Positions 46,185-57,035 of a DNA stretch of 64,000 bases are shown in pieces. The DNA is from Hysterangium stoloniferum. Lineage: Eukaryota > Basidiomycota > Agaricomycetes > Hysterangiales > Hysterangiaceae. Each line of letters begins with the position of its first letter. The stretch's first letter is position 1. The position numbers and the translations under genes were made by a program. The notes under the pieces are model-generated. The model was not told the origin of the DNA. It ran no database searches and saw nothing but the letters and a program-made list of their open reading frames with translations. The stretch spans positions 248,001-312,000 of the forward strand of contig WHVD01000022.1 of the NCBI GenBank assembly GCA_015178975.1, given 5' to 3'.

Positions 46185-46518
46185 AACCGGCAGGCTACGG
46201 CTAAAGCACTCCCTCTAGGTGTGTAATTAATTATTTCTGCCCCTTTCTCAATGAGTAACTTGGCCATCTTTTCCTTACTCTCTCTACAAGTGATCCAAAT
46301 GGCAGTACCATAGCCCTGGCTTGCACGGGAGTTGACGTCAGTGCCTTTCTGGATCCGAAGAGTTACGATTTCATCATCCCATTGAGAATTCCAACTTGAA
46401 GGGCCGTGCAGCAATCACCTACATGGGAAGTGTATGGGTGGCCAAATCTGCCTTGAAGATTAGGGTCTGCCCCATGTTCCAAAAGGAATTTGACAATATT
46501 GTAATGCCCTTTTGATGG
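46185..46518 (-). pseudogene. Ankyrin-repeat fragment of NLR copy 2
   Basis: Reads like 16270-16605 on the minus strand (CRESKEKMAKLLIEKGAEI, TPRGSALAVACR) with frameshifts. It ends abruptly where copy 1 continues with further ankyrin repeats. Confidence 0.88.
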
Positions 46519-47375
46519 GGTACCCACTCCGATGTGGGAATGTTACATTAGGCAACAGCACCCACATAATAAAGTTCATTTTTACCAGAAAACTTGGATA
46601 TTCACATCATTATGACAGTAGAAGCAGTGAAGCTAGCAAGTAACTCCTCACTGAAGAAGTATACCCTGAAAACCTTCATTGTTTGCAGTTGCCAGGTGAC
46701 ACTTGGAAGGAATGGTTGAAAATACAATCTCGAAAGACCAATTGACATCTTAAAAAACATTATGCTCCAGTATATGCCTGCTAGAATTCACATTATCTGA
46801 TATGAACATATTCAGAAAAACACATTACACAGCCAAGTAAATATTTGTGGAAAGACACTTACGAGTGTGACCATGCCGGTTCATACCATTGTCCGACCAA
46901 CAAGGACACAAGTCCTAGCAAATAACACCAATGCAATGCAAGTATTAAGTGTGATTACAATGTGAAGGTACATATATCCCAACTTGTGGATGTGACAGGG
47001 GTGCAGGTTGAATATCATTGGACACACAATGGTTATGGTCCATATTTTTAGTGCATTGATACAGAAATGGATAAATTGGCTAATAGCAGCATTTGGAGAT
47101 TTGTAGAAATGAATGCAGGTCTCAACTTAGTCTCGCGATCATCCTTAATGCAACATTATAGTACAACAAAAAGCCTAGCTTATCTCAAAAGGAATATTTT
47201 ATTAGACAGGCTTGGCTAAACAATAACTATGTAGAATATACAATTTTTATTAATATAATCAAAGCTTGATAATTGACTTGATAACTTTTTGACGACGAGA
47301 ACGAACTTTATTTGTACTGTGAAAAAACAAACGCGACACGAACGACGCGAAGATGTAGTACAAAGCATGTGGGTG
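46519..47375. mobile_element. Insertion absent from NLR copy 1, possible MULE-type remnant
   Basis: About 850 bp between two NLR segments. Its ends read GGTACCCAC and GTGGGTGCC, a 9-nt inverted pair with one mismatch. Around 46865-47060 a plus-strand reading in mixed frames gives YHCPTNKDTS, SQLVDVTGVQVEYHWTHNGYG, similar to the zinc-binding start of fungal MULE transposases. No clean target duplication was found. Confidence 0.4.
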
Positions 47376-48878
47376 CCGTGACAAACTCACCCAGAGCATT
47401 TACATCTGCTTACGAATTCACCGTGGTCTCCACGGCGGCGCAGACCGAATAAAGCAATGTAATACAAGGGATAATTTATGTATTCGGCTTCACCATAAAT
47501 ATCTCTCCTATAAGTCCATTTCTGATAGAATTGTCGGATTCCATTTCTTTAAGGCGAGTATCTTCGGCCCAAATATTAGAGACAAACCTCCTGATGTCTT
47601 CGTCTACAACCTCCGTCGACATTGATACGGGACAAAAAGTGGTATCATTAAAGCCTTCCTCTAGGTACCGTTGAGGTCCCGGAATGGGTTGTGAGTCAGG
47701 ACTTCTATTAGTTTTTCTCTTTCTGTTGAGTCAACTTCGTCAAGGACATCAACGATGATATATAAGTGCGACCAAGTTCCTTTAACATATTCACCAATGT
47801 TTTACTAGAGGCTTTTAGGCTCTCGCGTACGCATATCTAGGATGAAATCGGGGATCCCCGAAAGTCGTCGGAGGAGTTGTGCAACCAAGGTACGAAGCAT
47901 ATTATGTACCTTTCTCTTATCGAAGAAACTGAATGAGAAATAATATAGAGAAGAAACTATAGTGCTTCTATTTCATTGTAAGGCAGTAGGATTTGTAATC
48001 ACAGCCTCTAGAGGGCAATGGCAGTAATCGACTCACGAAAGTACAGTCTTTCCACAGCCCGCTGAATCAACAATGTTAGTTATGCAGAGTCTATCCAAAG
48101 AAAAAGGGCGCTTACGGATTCCATTGCAGCCATAAACCCATCTTCGTGGTCTCTTTCCACTTACAGAATTTCTCTACAAGAGTAAACCATTCGCCGGTGC
48201 CTTTGTGAGATTTTGCGTGAGCCATATCATAATTAGAGTCGACGTCGAGAGGCTGTAGCCAGTGAATAATTTCGAAACGAAATCTTTCTAAATATTCGAA
48301 TATCCGATTATGAAGAAAGATACAAATCATATCATATAGCGACTCTGAGACCTACCATCACCTTGACTTCTAACGTATGTGGTATCCGCTCTCACGGCGG
48401 ATAGGGTAGATCTGCGTTTAAAGTTCTTTATGAAGTCCAAAATCGCATTAAAATCCATATGCTTGATTAATTGCCAGGCCTAATCCTATTGATTGTTTCC
48501 GTCTTCTGACGAGCTCCGTGACATTTTCGACATCCTTCTCCTTTAACGGCCAAGTAGGGCGTGTCCCTAGTCATTTCCATTTGGAAAAAGGTTGAGTTAA
48601 CTTTAGCAGAAGATTTTCTAGCAACCCTTGGCAGTCAGAAAGCCACTTTTTCCGATCTAGAAGACGGTCATAATTCGGGACCGACAGCGAGGTCTGTTCG
48701 CTGAGCAATGCCTGAAGCGCAAGGAGAAGTGGCTCTAACTCGCGTATTTCCATACAAATAATATCCATATTGGATTAGATACTCTTGTCGGCTGACATGA
48801 AGTTATAACTCGATGGTACAATCTCGCTACTTAGCTGAAGAACAGCGATGACGCTGGCAGTGAGAGAAAGGGGATCCA
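47376..48878 (-). pseudogene. NACHT and N-terminal fragments of NLR copy 2
   Basis: Matches 16612-16770 then jumps to 17567-19011 of copy 1, so most of the region between NACHT and ankyrin is deleted. Frameshifts and short deletions occur throughout (for example the loss of about 17 bp near 47673). The N-terminal exon is present to the start codon region at about 48878, and the same TAA interrupts it. The P-loop exon GCGKTVL survives at 48040-48064 (AGCGGGCTG in place of AGCTGGCTG). Confidence 0.88.
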
Positions 48879-48982
48879 TCTTACTAGGGGAATGGCTCCT
48901 GTGGCTTCCTTTCGGGTTGCGGTGCTCTATAGATACCTATTCAGTATGGTCACACTGTGAACTTCCTACACCTGGCGACGGG

Positions 48983-49322
48983 TGTTGGAATTTGAGCATC
49001 ATGAACAACATCAAACTCCGAGACAAATAGCACGGCTATTTTTAGCCACACAATGGGACTGCTATCCCTTGTGCCACTCGTATTGTCTCTACTATCTCTA
49101 TTGTTCTTTTGATATATATTAGTCGTGCTTCCTATCGCACTAAACCTCAGTCCGTTATACACTACCGTTATACGAGACTGAGGTGAGCAACTCTTTAATA
49201 TTAATGCCTAAATATTTATACTAATAATGTATTAGCTACAATATTTAGGTACTTAATCCAGTCCGTTATACACTACCGTTATACGAGACTGAGCTACAAT
49301 ATTTAGGTCTTGCTTTCTAACA
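48983..49322 (+). mobile_element. Solo LTR in copy 2 spacer
   Basis: 340 bp, TGTTGGAATTTGAGC...GCTTTCTAACA, flanked by the perfect duplication ACGGG (48978-48982 and 49323-49327). Copy 1 has the uninterrupted site (near 20725, inverted). It holds two direct copies of CAGTCCGTTATACACTACCG (near 49149 and 49259). Confidence 0.93.
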
Positions 49323-49547
49323 ACGGGTATTATCATCGGAAAGACTTCGTTGCAGTGGTCGATGAATGCAACTGCAAGTACGACATTTATTGCAAACAGA
49401 GACATATGAGGATACCTCCAACACTAGTAGGCTAGTAGGTGATGTCGTTATACGCACTTCAAAATACACTCTAGCACCGCGTGAAAACTGGTTCCAATAT
49501 TGAGTTGCCAAACTATTTCATTTTTAATCTGGGTGGAGGGTGCTCGG

Positions 49548-49730
49548 TGTTGAAATATATAGTCCCTAAGAAGAGCTCAGTCTCGTATAAGTATAACGGA
49601 CTAAGGTGACACTACAACGGGCAACTAGCTTATATACGCTGCGGGTCCAACCATCACCAGGCACCACCAGTGATATGGCGGTGGTGTCGGGTGTCTATAC
49701 CCGAGTGTTCATGATGTATACATTCCAACA
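49548..49730 (+). mobile_element. Short solo LTR in copy 2 spacer
   Basis: 183 bp, TGTTGAAATATATAG...CATTCCAACA, flanked by the perfect duplication CTCGG (49543-49547 and 49731-49735). Copy 1 has the empty site near 20505. It contains CTCAGTCTCGTATAAGTATA, also found in the two related LTR sequences. Confidence 0.93.
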
Positions 49731-51462
49731 CTCGGCGTGTCAGATAGGCGTTCATTTTTTACCAGACAACCTCAAATTGTCAATGCCTTGGCGCTCTTTG
49801 AAAATTTGAGATAATTGTCTACGCGAAGTTGGCTGTACTCACGTGGAAAAGGACCCCTGGATTCTCCTGCACTGAACACGCAGTTGTTTCAGAACATGTT
49901 ATCTCCTATCGATGTGACCCAAGGTTTGATGCCTCCAGCTGTAATCTGACACTTCTCCCTTCACTTCAGGTATCGGATGCCCTGTAGTGATCGACGAATT
50001 GATTCCGGATCGGAAAACGGCACAACAGAAGCTTGTAATGTTTGGCCAGCCGTTGCATGACATTAGAGCAAGGGACAAGCATTTGAAGAGTGGCGTGATC
50101 CTAATGGGGAAAAAAATTGTTTTCACTAGAGTTGTATATTTCTTACGGTCTCAGGTGGGGTTGTCAGCGGCATCTAAGGTTCCTAAATGGGAGTTATCCT
50201 GGGACTTGGTCCACTATTACTCCTGCTTTCTCGTTCCAATTCTGGTTGCTTAGATTCAGATGCAAATGCTGGTGAGTATACGATTGTGTACGAGCGTCGT
50301 CGAGTCGACGTCGGTTATGGTACTATGACCCTTTTATTTTAGTATAAATATGTATGTAAATATCTATTCATGCATTTTTTTACCTAATATCGTGACAAGT
50401 GGCCTAGTTGTGTCCTCGTCTGAATGAAACTACCATTCTGACTGAGGAAATTGTCGGCAGCACAGTGGGTTGACTCTTCACTCCAACTCCTTACTGGGAA
50501 TTGTCCGGGCTTGTGTCTAGAACTGTAGTTGCGTTTACCGCCAAAAGGCGTCTAAACGGGAGTACAGGCTGTGATGTCCGTGGAAAGCGTTTGTGTTTGG
50601 CTCCACGTTTGGAACAAGGATAAGGTCGCAACTTTTACATCAAGATCAGAGTCAGGAGCATCTCCTGACCCGCAGTTTCTGGGCACTGCTGTCATAGAAG
50701 ATGATAATGATGAAAGATGTACTTGATTATATAGCTGGCAAACACGCATCGCCCCACCACCACTGAATTGCGTGTGTATCTCGTTGACCTCAAACTATCA
50801 TTTTACTCTTATTTTATTTTACATTCTAAAAGCTCAGTGCATCTCAGTGATGAAGGCAAACCTGGATGAGGTCTTCTTGATGACGGCAGCATGGGAAAAG
50901 GGTGGAAATTATGTTTGGATTTCATCATTAGGGCCAATCTAACCAGTTGAGCTAATGGACAGTCCGTTTATGCAGCGAGGACCCCGAATGCGTGCAGTAC
51001 TAGTCCCAGAAGTCAGAACAGATCGAGTATGGCTGTCGAATTCGGTACGCACTTATCTTCCCAACAACATTAAATTCCTTCCTCTTTGACTTTCCCCATT
51101 CGGCAATATCCGGTTTCTCACTGTCAATCACCTGCAAACTAAATTGGATCTGTCCTGCACTGCAATGCGTAGACTGGCGCGTATCCTGTCATCGAATGGA
51201 ATATTTAAAAGCGCCCATTCGTAACTCATACGTCTACATATCAGTCGATGACAACGAACCGAGCCAGCCTCTCAATGCACTGACAGTAAAAGCCATTTAA
51301 TGCGCAACAATCCATGGAGCGTGCTCCACACCCGATTCCAAGTGCCTGCAAGCTTATTTGTTTTCAGACTGCTTCTCGATTTACATTGTGAGTGTCCGAG
51401 TCGTCCTGCCGTGCAGGTCCGTTGTTACAGTTTATCGCAATATCTAGATATATTTCAGGAGA

Positions 51463-53073
51463 ATGAGCTCTCAATCTGAGAAATACTTGTAAGCATCCGA
51501 GCACTACTGTTATCTATTAGAGGAGGAAATATTGACAGCGATGACCCAGCGACATCGTTTACAACTATTGCGAGTACTCTGGAATCAGTGAGACTTCCCC
51601 GATACTCTCGTATATAATATTGGGCATTTACCTCAAGCGTATCAAGCATTGCTATTTTACGACTACATCCTTAATTTTCCGCGGGAAGTCTCTCTCGTAT
51701 GGAAATGGCCATGGCACCAGCGCATCAATACCGACTCTGAACCTGGGCAACACAACGCGCATATATTCTGTTTGCCTGTTCCAAGGATCAGTATTCCCTT
51801 CCTGCTTTATGTGCTCACAAGGTACACTCTTCTGGTATCTTGGGTTCTAACCCCCATGCTAAGTATCCATCCAAATATGAAAAGGGTTTGTAGTATCACT
51901 TTATTTTCATTTCGACTATTTAACTTTACCGCAGTTTGCTGGTATATCAATTCCGTTCGGAAAACGTCTAACTTTATGGAAATCATATCAGCTGTAGTAC
52001 ATGGCTGAAACTTGCCCAAACAATGGACATAGTGTCTCAAGGCTCTGTTGCTGGTGGGTAATCATTATTGATCATTAACCCACGCTTATCTCTGTCTCTT
52101 TCCAGTTATCCTTCTCTTGCGAACCTGTGCTTTATGGCATCACAACATATACATCATTATTTCTCTTGGCGTTCCAGTCTTGGGTATTGGGGTCATTGGA
52201 TTCGTACGTTCACATTGATTCCGGTCATCCTCACTCTTTGCATCTGATCTTTCGAGCACTCAGTGGAGTATACTATACACGAACTGCAAATTCACCTTCA
52301 ATGCCTCGGAACAATCGATAATAAAAATGTTTGCTATCCTCCGTTGTATTACAGTCCTGGTCACTCATCGATTATATTCCTGGCAGAATCACGATGCTTT
52401 ACTCACTGGTGACAGTTATTTTTGACACTATGGTCATTATAGCTACGTTATATCAGTGCCGAGGCGGGTTGCGGCGCTGGAAAGGGCCAAGATCTGAATC
52501 ACTCCTGTCTCTCACATTAGAAAATGGTATTTTTTCCTGCTTGCTAGTTGTCCCACTCTTGAAATAATTTGATCGGTTTGATGTAGGCCTCGTATACTAT
52601 ATGTGAGTGCATAGATTTATTCTAACAGGAGGGACGTGTTCAATTCGAAAACCATCATGACAACGCAGAATGCTAGTATTTGGACATCTTTCTACCGTGA
52701 TCATCTTTTGGGTAAGGAATACTCCACCCCCTCCACTTATAAATAAAATAATTAACCGTCTTATTTACACTTTACACAGGTTGCTCCTGTACGCCAATCA
52801 ACCTTCTATTGTAACTGTTGCGCTGCTTACCACATATCCTTACAGAAGGAGCTAATCGGGGTCGGGAATTATATCGCACGTTCAATAAGCGTTAACATCC
52901 TCTCACGTTTCCTCCTCGACATCCAAGAAGCTGTACAAGCCAAATACAGCCAATATCCTCCAACGCTGGTATCGTCGAGTATACAGTTTTTCTCCGTGAG
53001 CCTAGCTACATCTCACAATCCTAACCCGTTGGGTGCCAACGGTGAGGGCGAATCATCTCTCTCTTCAATTTAA
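51463..53073 (+). CDS. DUF6533 seven-helix membrane protein, copy 2
   Basis: The start ATG (51463) and donor GTAAGC mirror copy 1, as do the block ALLFYDYILNFPREVSLVW (about 51641-51700), ISIPFLLYVLTRYTLL, MLYSLVTVIFDTMVIIATLYQ and the C-terminal exon ending at TAA 53071-53073. Most differences from copy 1 in the shared exons are single substitutions without frameshift. This suggests coding constraint after the duplication, or a recent duplication. Exon joins are only partly resolved. Confidence 0.75.
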
Positions 53074-53334
53074 TTGGGAGCGTGTGGCATCCCGAAGATG
53101 ACAACAGACGTCGGTGATGTTAATGCTCCAGGTTGACTCCGGACGCCAGCCCCACGGGTAATTGGTTTACTACGGAAAAATGAAAAGCCTAGGTGTCATC
53201 TTTTAGAGCAGGGATACATGGTGTTGAAGAGTTCATCTCATGTTCTATTAAGCAGTTCGCCTGATAATATGAACGCCGGGTGCTATGCCATCAGCACATG
53301 CAAAAAGGAAAGGAGGGAGTGCAGTACTGAGGGC

Positions 53335-53544
53335 TGTTGGATTTCGAGCATCACACAAGCTTGAGTTCCTTTGTTCCCTACTCCTATTATCTCAATGTCC
53401 CCTTGTTTCACAGTCTCATTGTCTTCCTTATTTAGAATTACATTGTTCTTAAGAGTTTATATATGTAGCTACATGTGAATACAGCTCCCTGCACAATTGC
53501 GAGGGTCTTCTGCTACCCGAGTGCGTGATACGCGTATTTTAACA
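53335..53544 (+). mobile_element. Solo LTR near the end of duplication copy 2
   Basis: 210 bp, TGTTGGATTTCGAGC...TATTTTAACA, flanked by the perfect duplication AGGGC (53330-53334 and 53545-53549). Copy 1 reads through without it at about 22953 (ACTGAGGGCCAGAGCAG). Related in its first bases to 48983-49322. Confidence 0.94.
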
Positions 53545-53607
53545 AGGGCCAGAGCAGATTGTGGAGCGGCTAGCAGCTGGAAACACCCAAGAGTATGTCT
53601 GGTGCAT

Positions 53608-54997
53608 TTGGCTCCTTCGGGACGATTTTACTCTGGCTAGAGTGAACATTAAACAATACATGTTTCTTCCACATCTGAGGCACTGTCAATATTGAAATAT
53701 TTGACACGTATCAACCGCCCGACCTTGGCTTCTTAATATTCCCTACAGTGAGTCCACTGGCCAGTAATTTTTCCAAGGTCAGCACCATTTTTCTTGACTG
53801 TCCCAATAAGATTATTATAAGACCCTGTGAAGAAACCCTGACCATGTAGCAACATGAGTTCACACCCAAGCTTGATTCATATGCCCTGGAAAAGGGGGTC
53901 AAGACAGATCTTTGTTTTGAAGTCAATATCACAATGCATGCCAGTTTGTTCATTCTTTGCTGTACATGAATCCCCAATATCCGATACAACTCACAGATAT
54001 TCAAGAGGATACAATGCAATTCACTGATTTGCAATTGTTTGGAATGATTCAGTATGAATTGCTGCAATTTACATTTATGGAGTTTGCTCCCATAAAATTT
54101 GCAAATATTCATGATACAATCCAATTCACTGCAATTCACAGTTGTTTAGGACAATTCAATGGGAATCACTACAATTTAAAATTATTCAGCAATTCAATAC
54201 AACTTGCAAATATTCAAGATACAATGCAAGTTACTGTGATTTACAGTGTACAATGTATTGCAGCGCAGATAACCAGCCCCTTCTATCATACTAGCTGCTG
54301 CCACCACCAGCCACCACCACCATGATCACCAGTAGCTACCCAGTACCATTACCATGATGTGACCTTTGTTGTTACATCTATAGCAATTTATTGGCTGTTT
54401 CACACTTTGTGAGTCTGGTTTTGCTTTCAGGGCAAACTGACTCTCAGCATCCTTCTGGCCCTTCAGATGACTTTCTTCTTCTTCCACCAATGCTGCAGAA
54501 ATACCCTCAATGGTAAGTGATCCTGCTCACTGCATAAGAGCAGTTGCAACCACACTAAATTCTGGAGCTACATACATAAATAGTAAATGAGGACATCCAG
54601 GACATCCTCCACATGTAACTTGACTCTAATTACTCAAATTTATGAAGCAAGAGTCAAAATCCCATGGATGTATTCCATCACTGACTGTTAAGATCTCAGA
54701 AAAAGGGTAAAAAGGAGGCTCTAAGTTGGGGGGCTAACATTAGATATCATACTAGTTGGGAGGTCCAACTCTACATATAAAATGGGTGGAGCTTGGCTTC
54801 AACTTATGTATTGTGCCCTCATTGTTAAGATCTATGTAAGCTAAAAAGGGGAAAGGAGGCTCTAAGTTGGGGGTCCAATGATTGGAAATGAACTAATCGG
54901 AGGGCCTGTTAAGCATAGGGTTCATGGAGGAGGAGTCTCTGGGGGAATCTCACAAATGTTCTGGGAAGGACTTGGCTTCAGCTTATGTGCTGCAGCC
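53608..54997. other. AT-rich degenerate repeats and old LTR fragments
   Basis: 53950-54250 is a degenerate run of words such as GCAATTCACTG and ACAATGCAA; the open frames on both strands follow from it. 54686-54990 contains two partly overlapping copies of AGGAGGCTCTAAGTTGGGGG (54712 and 54864) and two copies of the shared CTTGGCTTCAGCTTATG-type motif. No gene seen. Confidence 0.5.
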
Positions 54998-55716
54998 TGT
55001 TACGACTGTGTCGCAACCCTTTGCACACCGACGGTCCCCGATGGTATATTGTAGTTATACATCTTCAATAAGACGAGATCTCGGAAGCCGTCAGTCCCCC
55101 GACACTGACGTATGCCTTCCGGTCAATCAAACCTGACTATGCCTTTCTGTCTGGTTATGTTTGATACGTCCTTTTCATTATGTTGATCCATTCCACTCTA
55201 TGTTTCACACATGTCTATCTATATTTGTAGTCCTCGAACTATTTCCTTTTATCGTAATTTCCATTCTCGGTTATCATCAGCCTCCAAACTAATCATAAAC
55301 TTCCCGTTCCTAGTCAAGCTTAATGCTAATACCATTTTCCGCCCTTCTCCCCATTAGTATTTTCTAGATGCCTGTTACTTGTATATGAACCCGCTGTAGT
55401 TGTAGTTACTAGGCAATTGGAATATCGACTCAGAATACCCTCATACGTCTGTAACAGTCTCATACTAAGAATCCCCCATCCGCCTTTGCGTGCGCTCGCC
55501 CACTTCCGGCCCCGACCCCTTGGCCCGACACTCGACTTGTCCTTCAGTTCCAATTGGTATCTCGCCGAGAGGAGCTCTTTAGGATTAGTCTTCGCCCACC
55601 TGAAATTTAAGGACAACCAACGGATAATTGCAAGGGCGCAGCACATAAGCTGAAGCCAAGTCCTTCCGATCGGTCCCCGTCGGCCGCCGACATTAGTCAG
55701 TTTCCAGTTCTTAACA
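54998..55716 (+). mobile_element. Solo LTR, family R2
   Basis: 719 bp, TGTTACGACTGTG...GTTCTTAACA, flanked by the perfect duplication CAGCC (54993-54997 and 55717-55721). It inserted right after an older copy of the GGACTTGGCTTCAGCTTATG motif and brings its own copy in the opposite orientation near 55635-55665. Confidence 0.93.
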
Positions 55717-55721
55717 CAGCC

Positions 55722-56290
55722 TCACATGATCACATTGTCCAACTTCAGACAAGAGCAGATGGGAAACCCATGGGTTCCAAAAGAGGCAGATACTAAGTTG
55801 AAGCTAAGTTGATTTTCTGATTGGATTGTAAGTACAGGTAGTAGCAGACTAGTAGATTATTGTACTACATATCCAGAGATACAAAAAGGCATATCAGGCA
55901 TGCAATAAGACAATACACCAAGTGTCAAACAGATTTGGAACAGGGCAGACTGAACCAGATGTCAAACAGGCAAAGACAGATTGGGAACAAGGGGTCCAGG
56001 ATGTCCAGGCAGAGTCCAGTGGCTAGTTCATATGATATAGAGAGTTGAATACTTATAGGATGAGTTCCAGGTCCTGGAAGGTTTCCCAGTCCTAACAGTA
56101 CCCTCCCTTTAAGGCTGAGATCCCATAGAGGCCCTAGAACTTGTTAGAGTTTGCCAGTTACACATATGTGTCAAGACATCAGGTGATCTGAAAGGTAAGG
56201 TTCAAACACAAGGAGCCTATATAAAAAATTGAAAATAATAAAATTTCTTCTTCTTTCATACCCCCATAACCACAGAATGGGACCAAAACC
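55722..56290. other. Old retroelement sequence, non-coding
   Basis: Shares blocks with 41690-42210. CCTAACAGTACCCTCCCTTTAA near 56092 resembles an LTR end followed by internal sequence. No gene seen. Confidence 0.4.
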
Positions 56291-56794
56291 AACACTGTTA
56301 AGAACAGAAAACTGACTGAAATCGGTAGACTGACAGGGACTAAATGGAAGGACTTGGCTTCAGCTTATGTGCTGCACCCTCACAAGTTACCATCAGGTGT
56401 CCTTAAATTTCAGGTGGGTGGAAAACTAAGTCCTATTGAATAATCCTCTTGGTAAGTCACCAATTGGGAACTGAAGGATAGTTGGGGGTTGTAGGGTTGG
56501 AGACCAAGAGTGAGCAAGTGCAAGCAAAGGTGGGAGCAGGATACTTAGAGCGGGACTATGAGAGAGGTATACAAGTGTTCTGAGTCGATATTCTGATTGA
56601 CTTGTAGTGACATTACAGTAGGACTTAAATACTAATTATCAGTGTCTCAAAATACTAACTAAGGTAAGAGTGGAAATGTCCAACTAGTGACAAATAAACT
56701 TGATTAGAAACTGGAGGGTTCCAATATGATCGGAAGCCATGATTAACTGAGAGCGGAATTACGAGAAAAGGAATTAGTCCAAGAGCTACAAGTA

Positions 56795-57005
56795 CAGTGG
56801 GACAAAACTGTTCCAATGATTTTTTATATGTCAAAGAATGTTGAATAACTCAATGAGTACTTGACCAATTGACCTAAAATTTTTAATTTAGGTAGTAATA
56901 TATGTTGGCTATACATATACCCTAAGAATTCTATGACATAAGCATTATTTGTCATCAAACTATAAATCAAATACTAATGCAATCTCATTGGAACAGTTTT
57001 GTCCC
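56795..57005 (+). repeat. Left arm (long TIR) of the Tc1-like element
   Basis: 211 bp, imperfect inverted match to 58192-58399. Outer site starts GGGACAAAACTGTTCCAATG; inner site is its reverse complement. Confidence 0.9.
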
Positions 57006-57035
57006 TGGTATATAATCCAATACAAATCATATAAT

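Larger units (their letters stand above)
48890..51226. other. Inverted spacer of the duplication
   Basis: Reverse complement of about 19020-20815, interrupted by two solo LTRs. Left join: GGCTCCTGTGGCTTCC (48894) corresponds to 20785-20800 inverted. Right join: GCGCGTATCCTGTCATCGAA (51177) corresponds to 19065-19085 inverted. Confidence 0.88.
46185..53607. repeat. Segmental duplication, copy 2
   Basis: Second copy of 16270-23011. The NLR is reduced to fragments, the spacer 48890-51226 is inverted relative to copy 1, and the DUF6533 gene is retained. It carries extra insertions at 46519-47375, 48983-49322, 49548-49730 and 53335-53544. Confidence 0.9.

Noticed and set aside
53711-54325. Opposed 122-142 codon frames as genes
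   Set aside because: Both arise from degenerate CAATTCACTG-like repeats; the translated proteins are themselves repetitive and share no domain.
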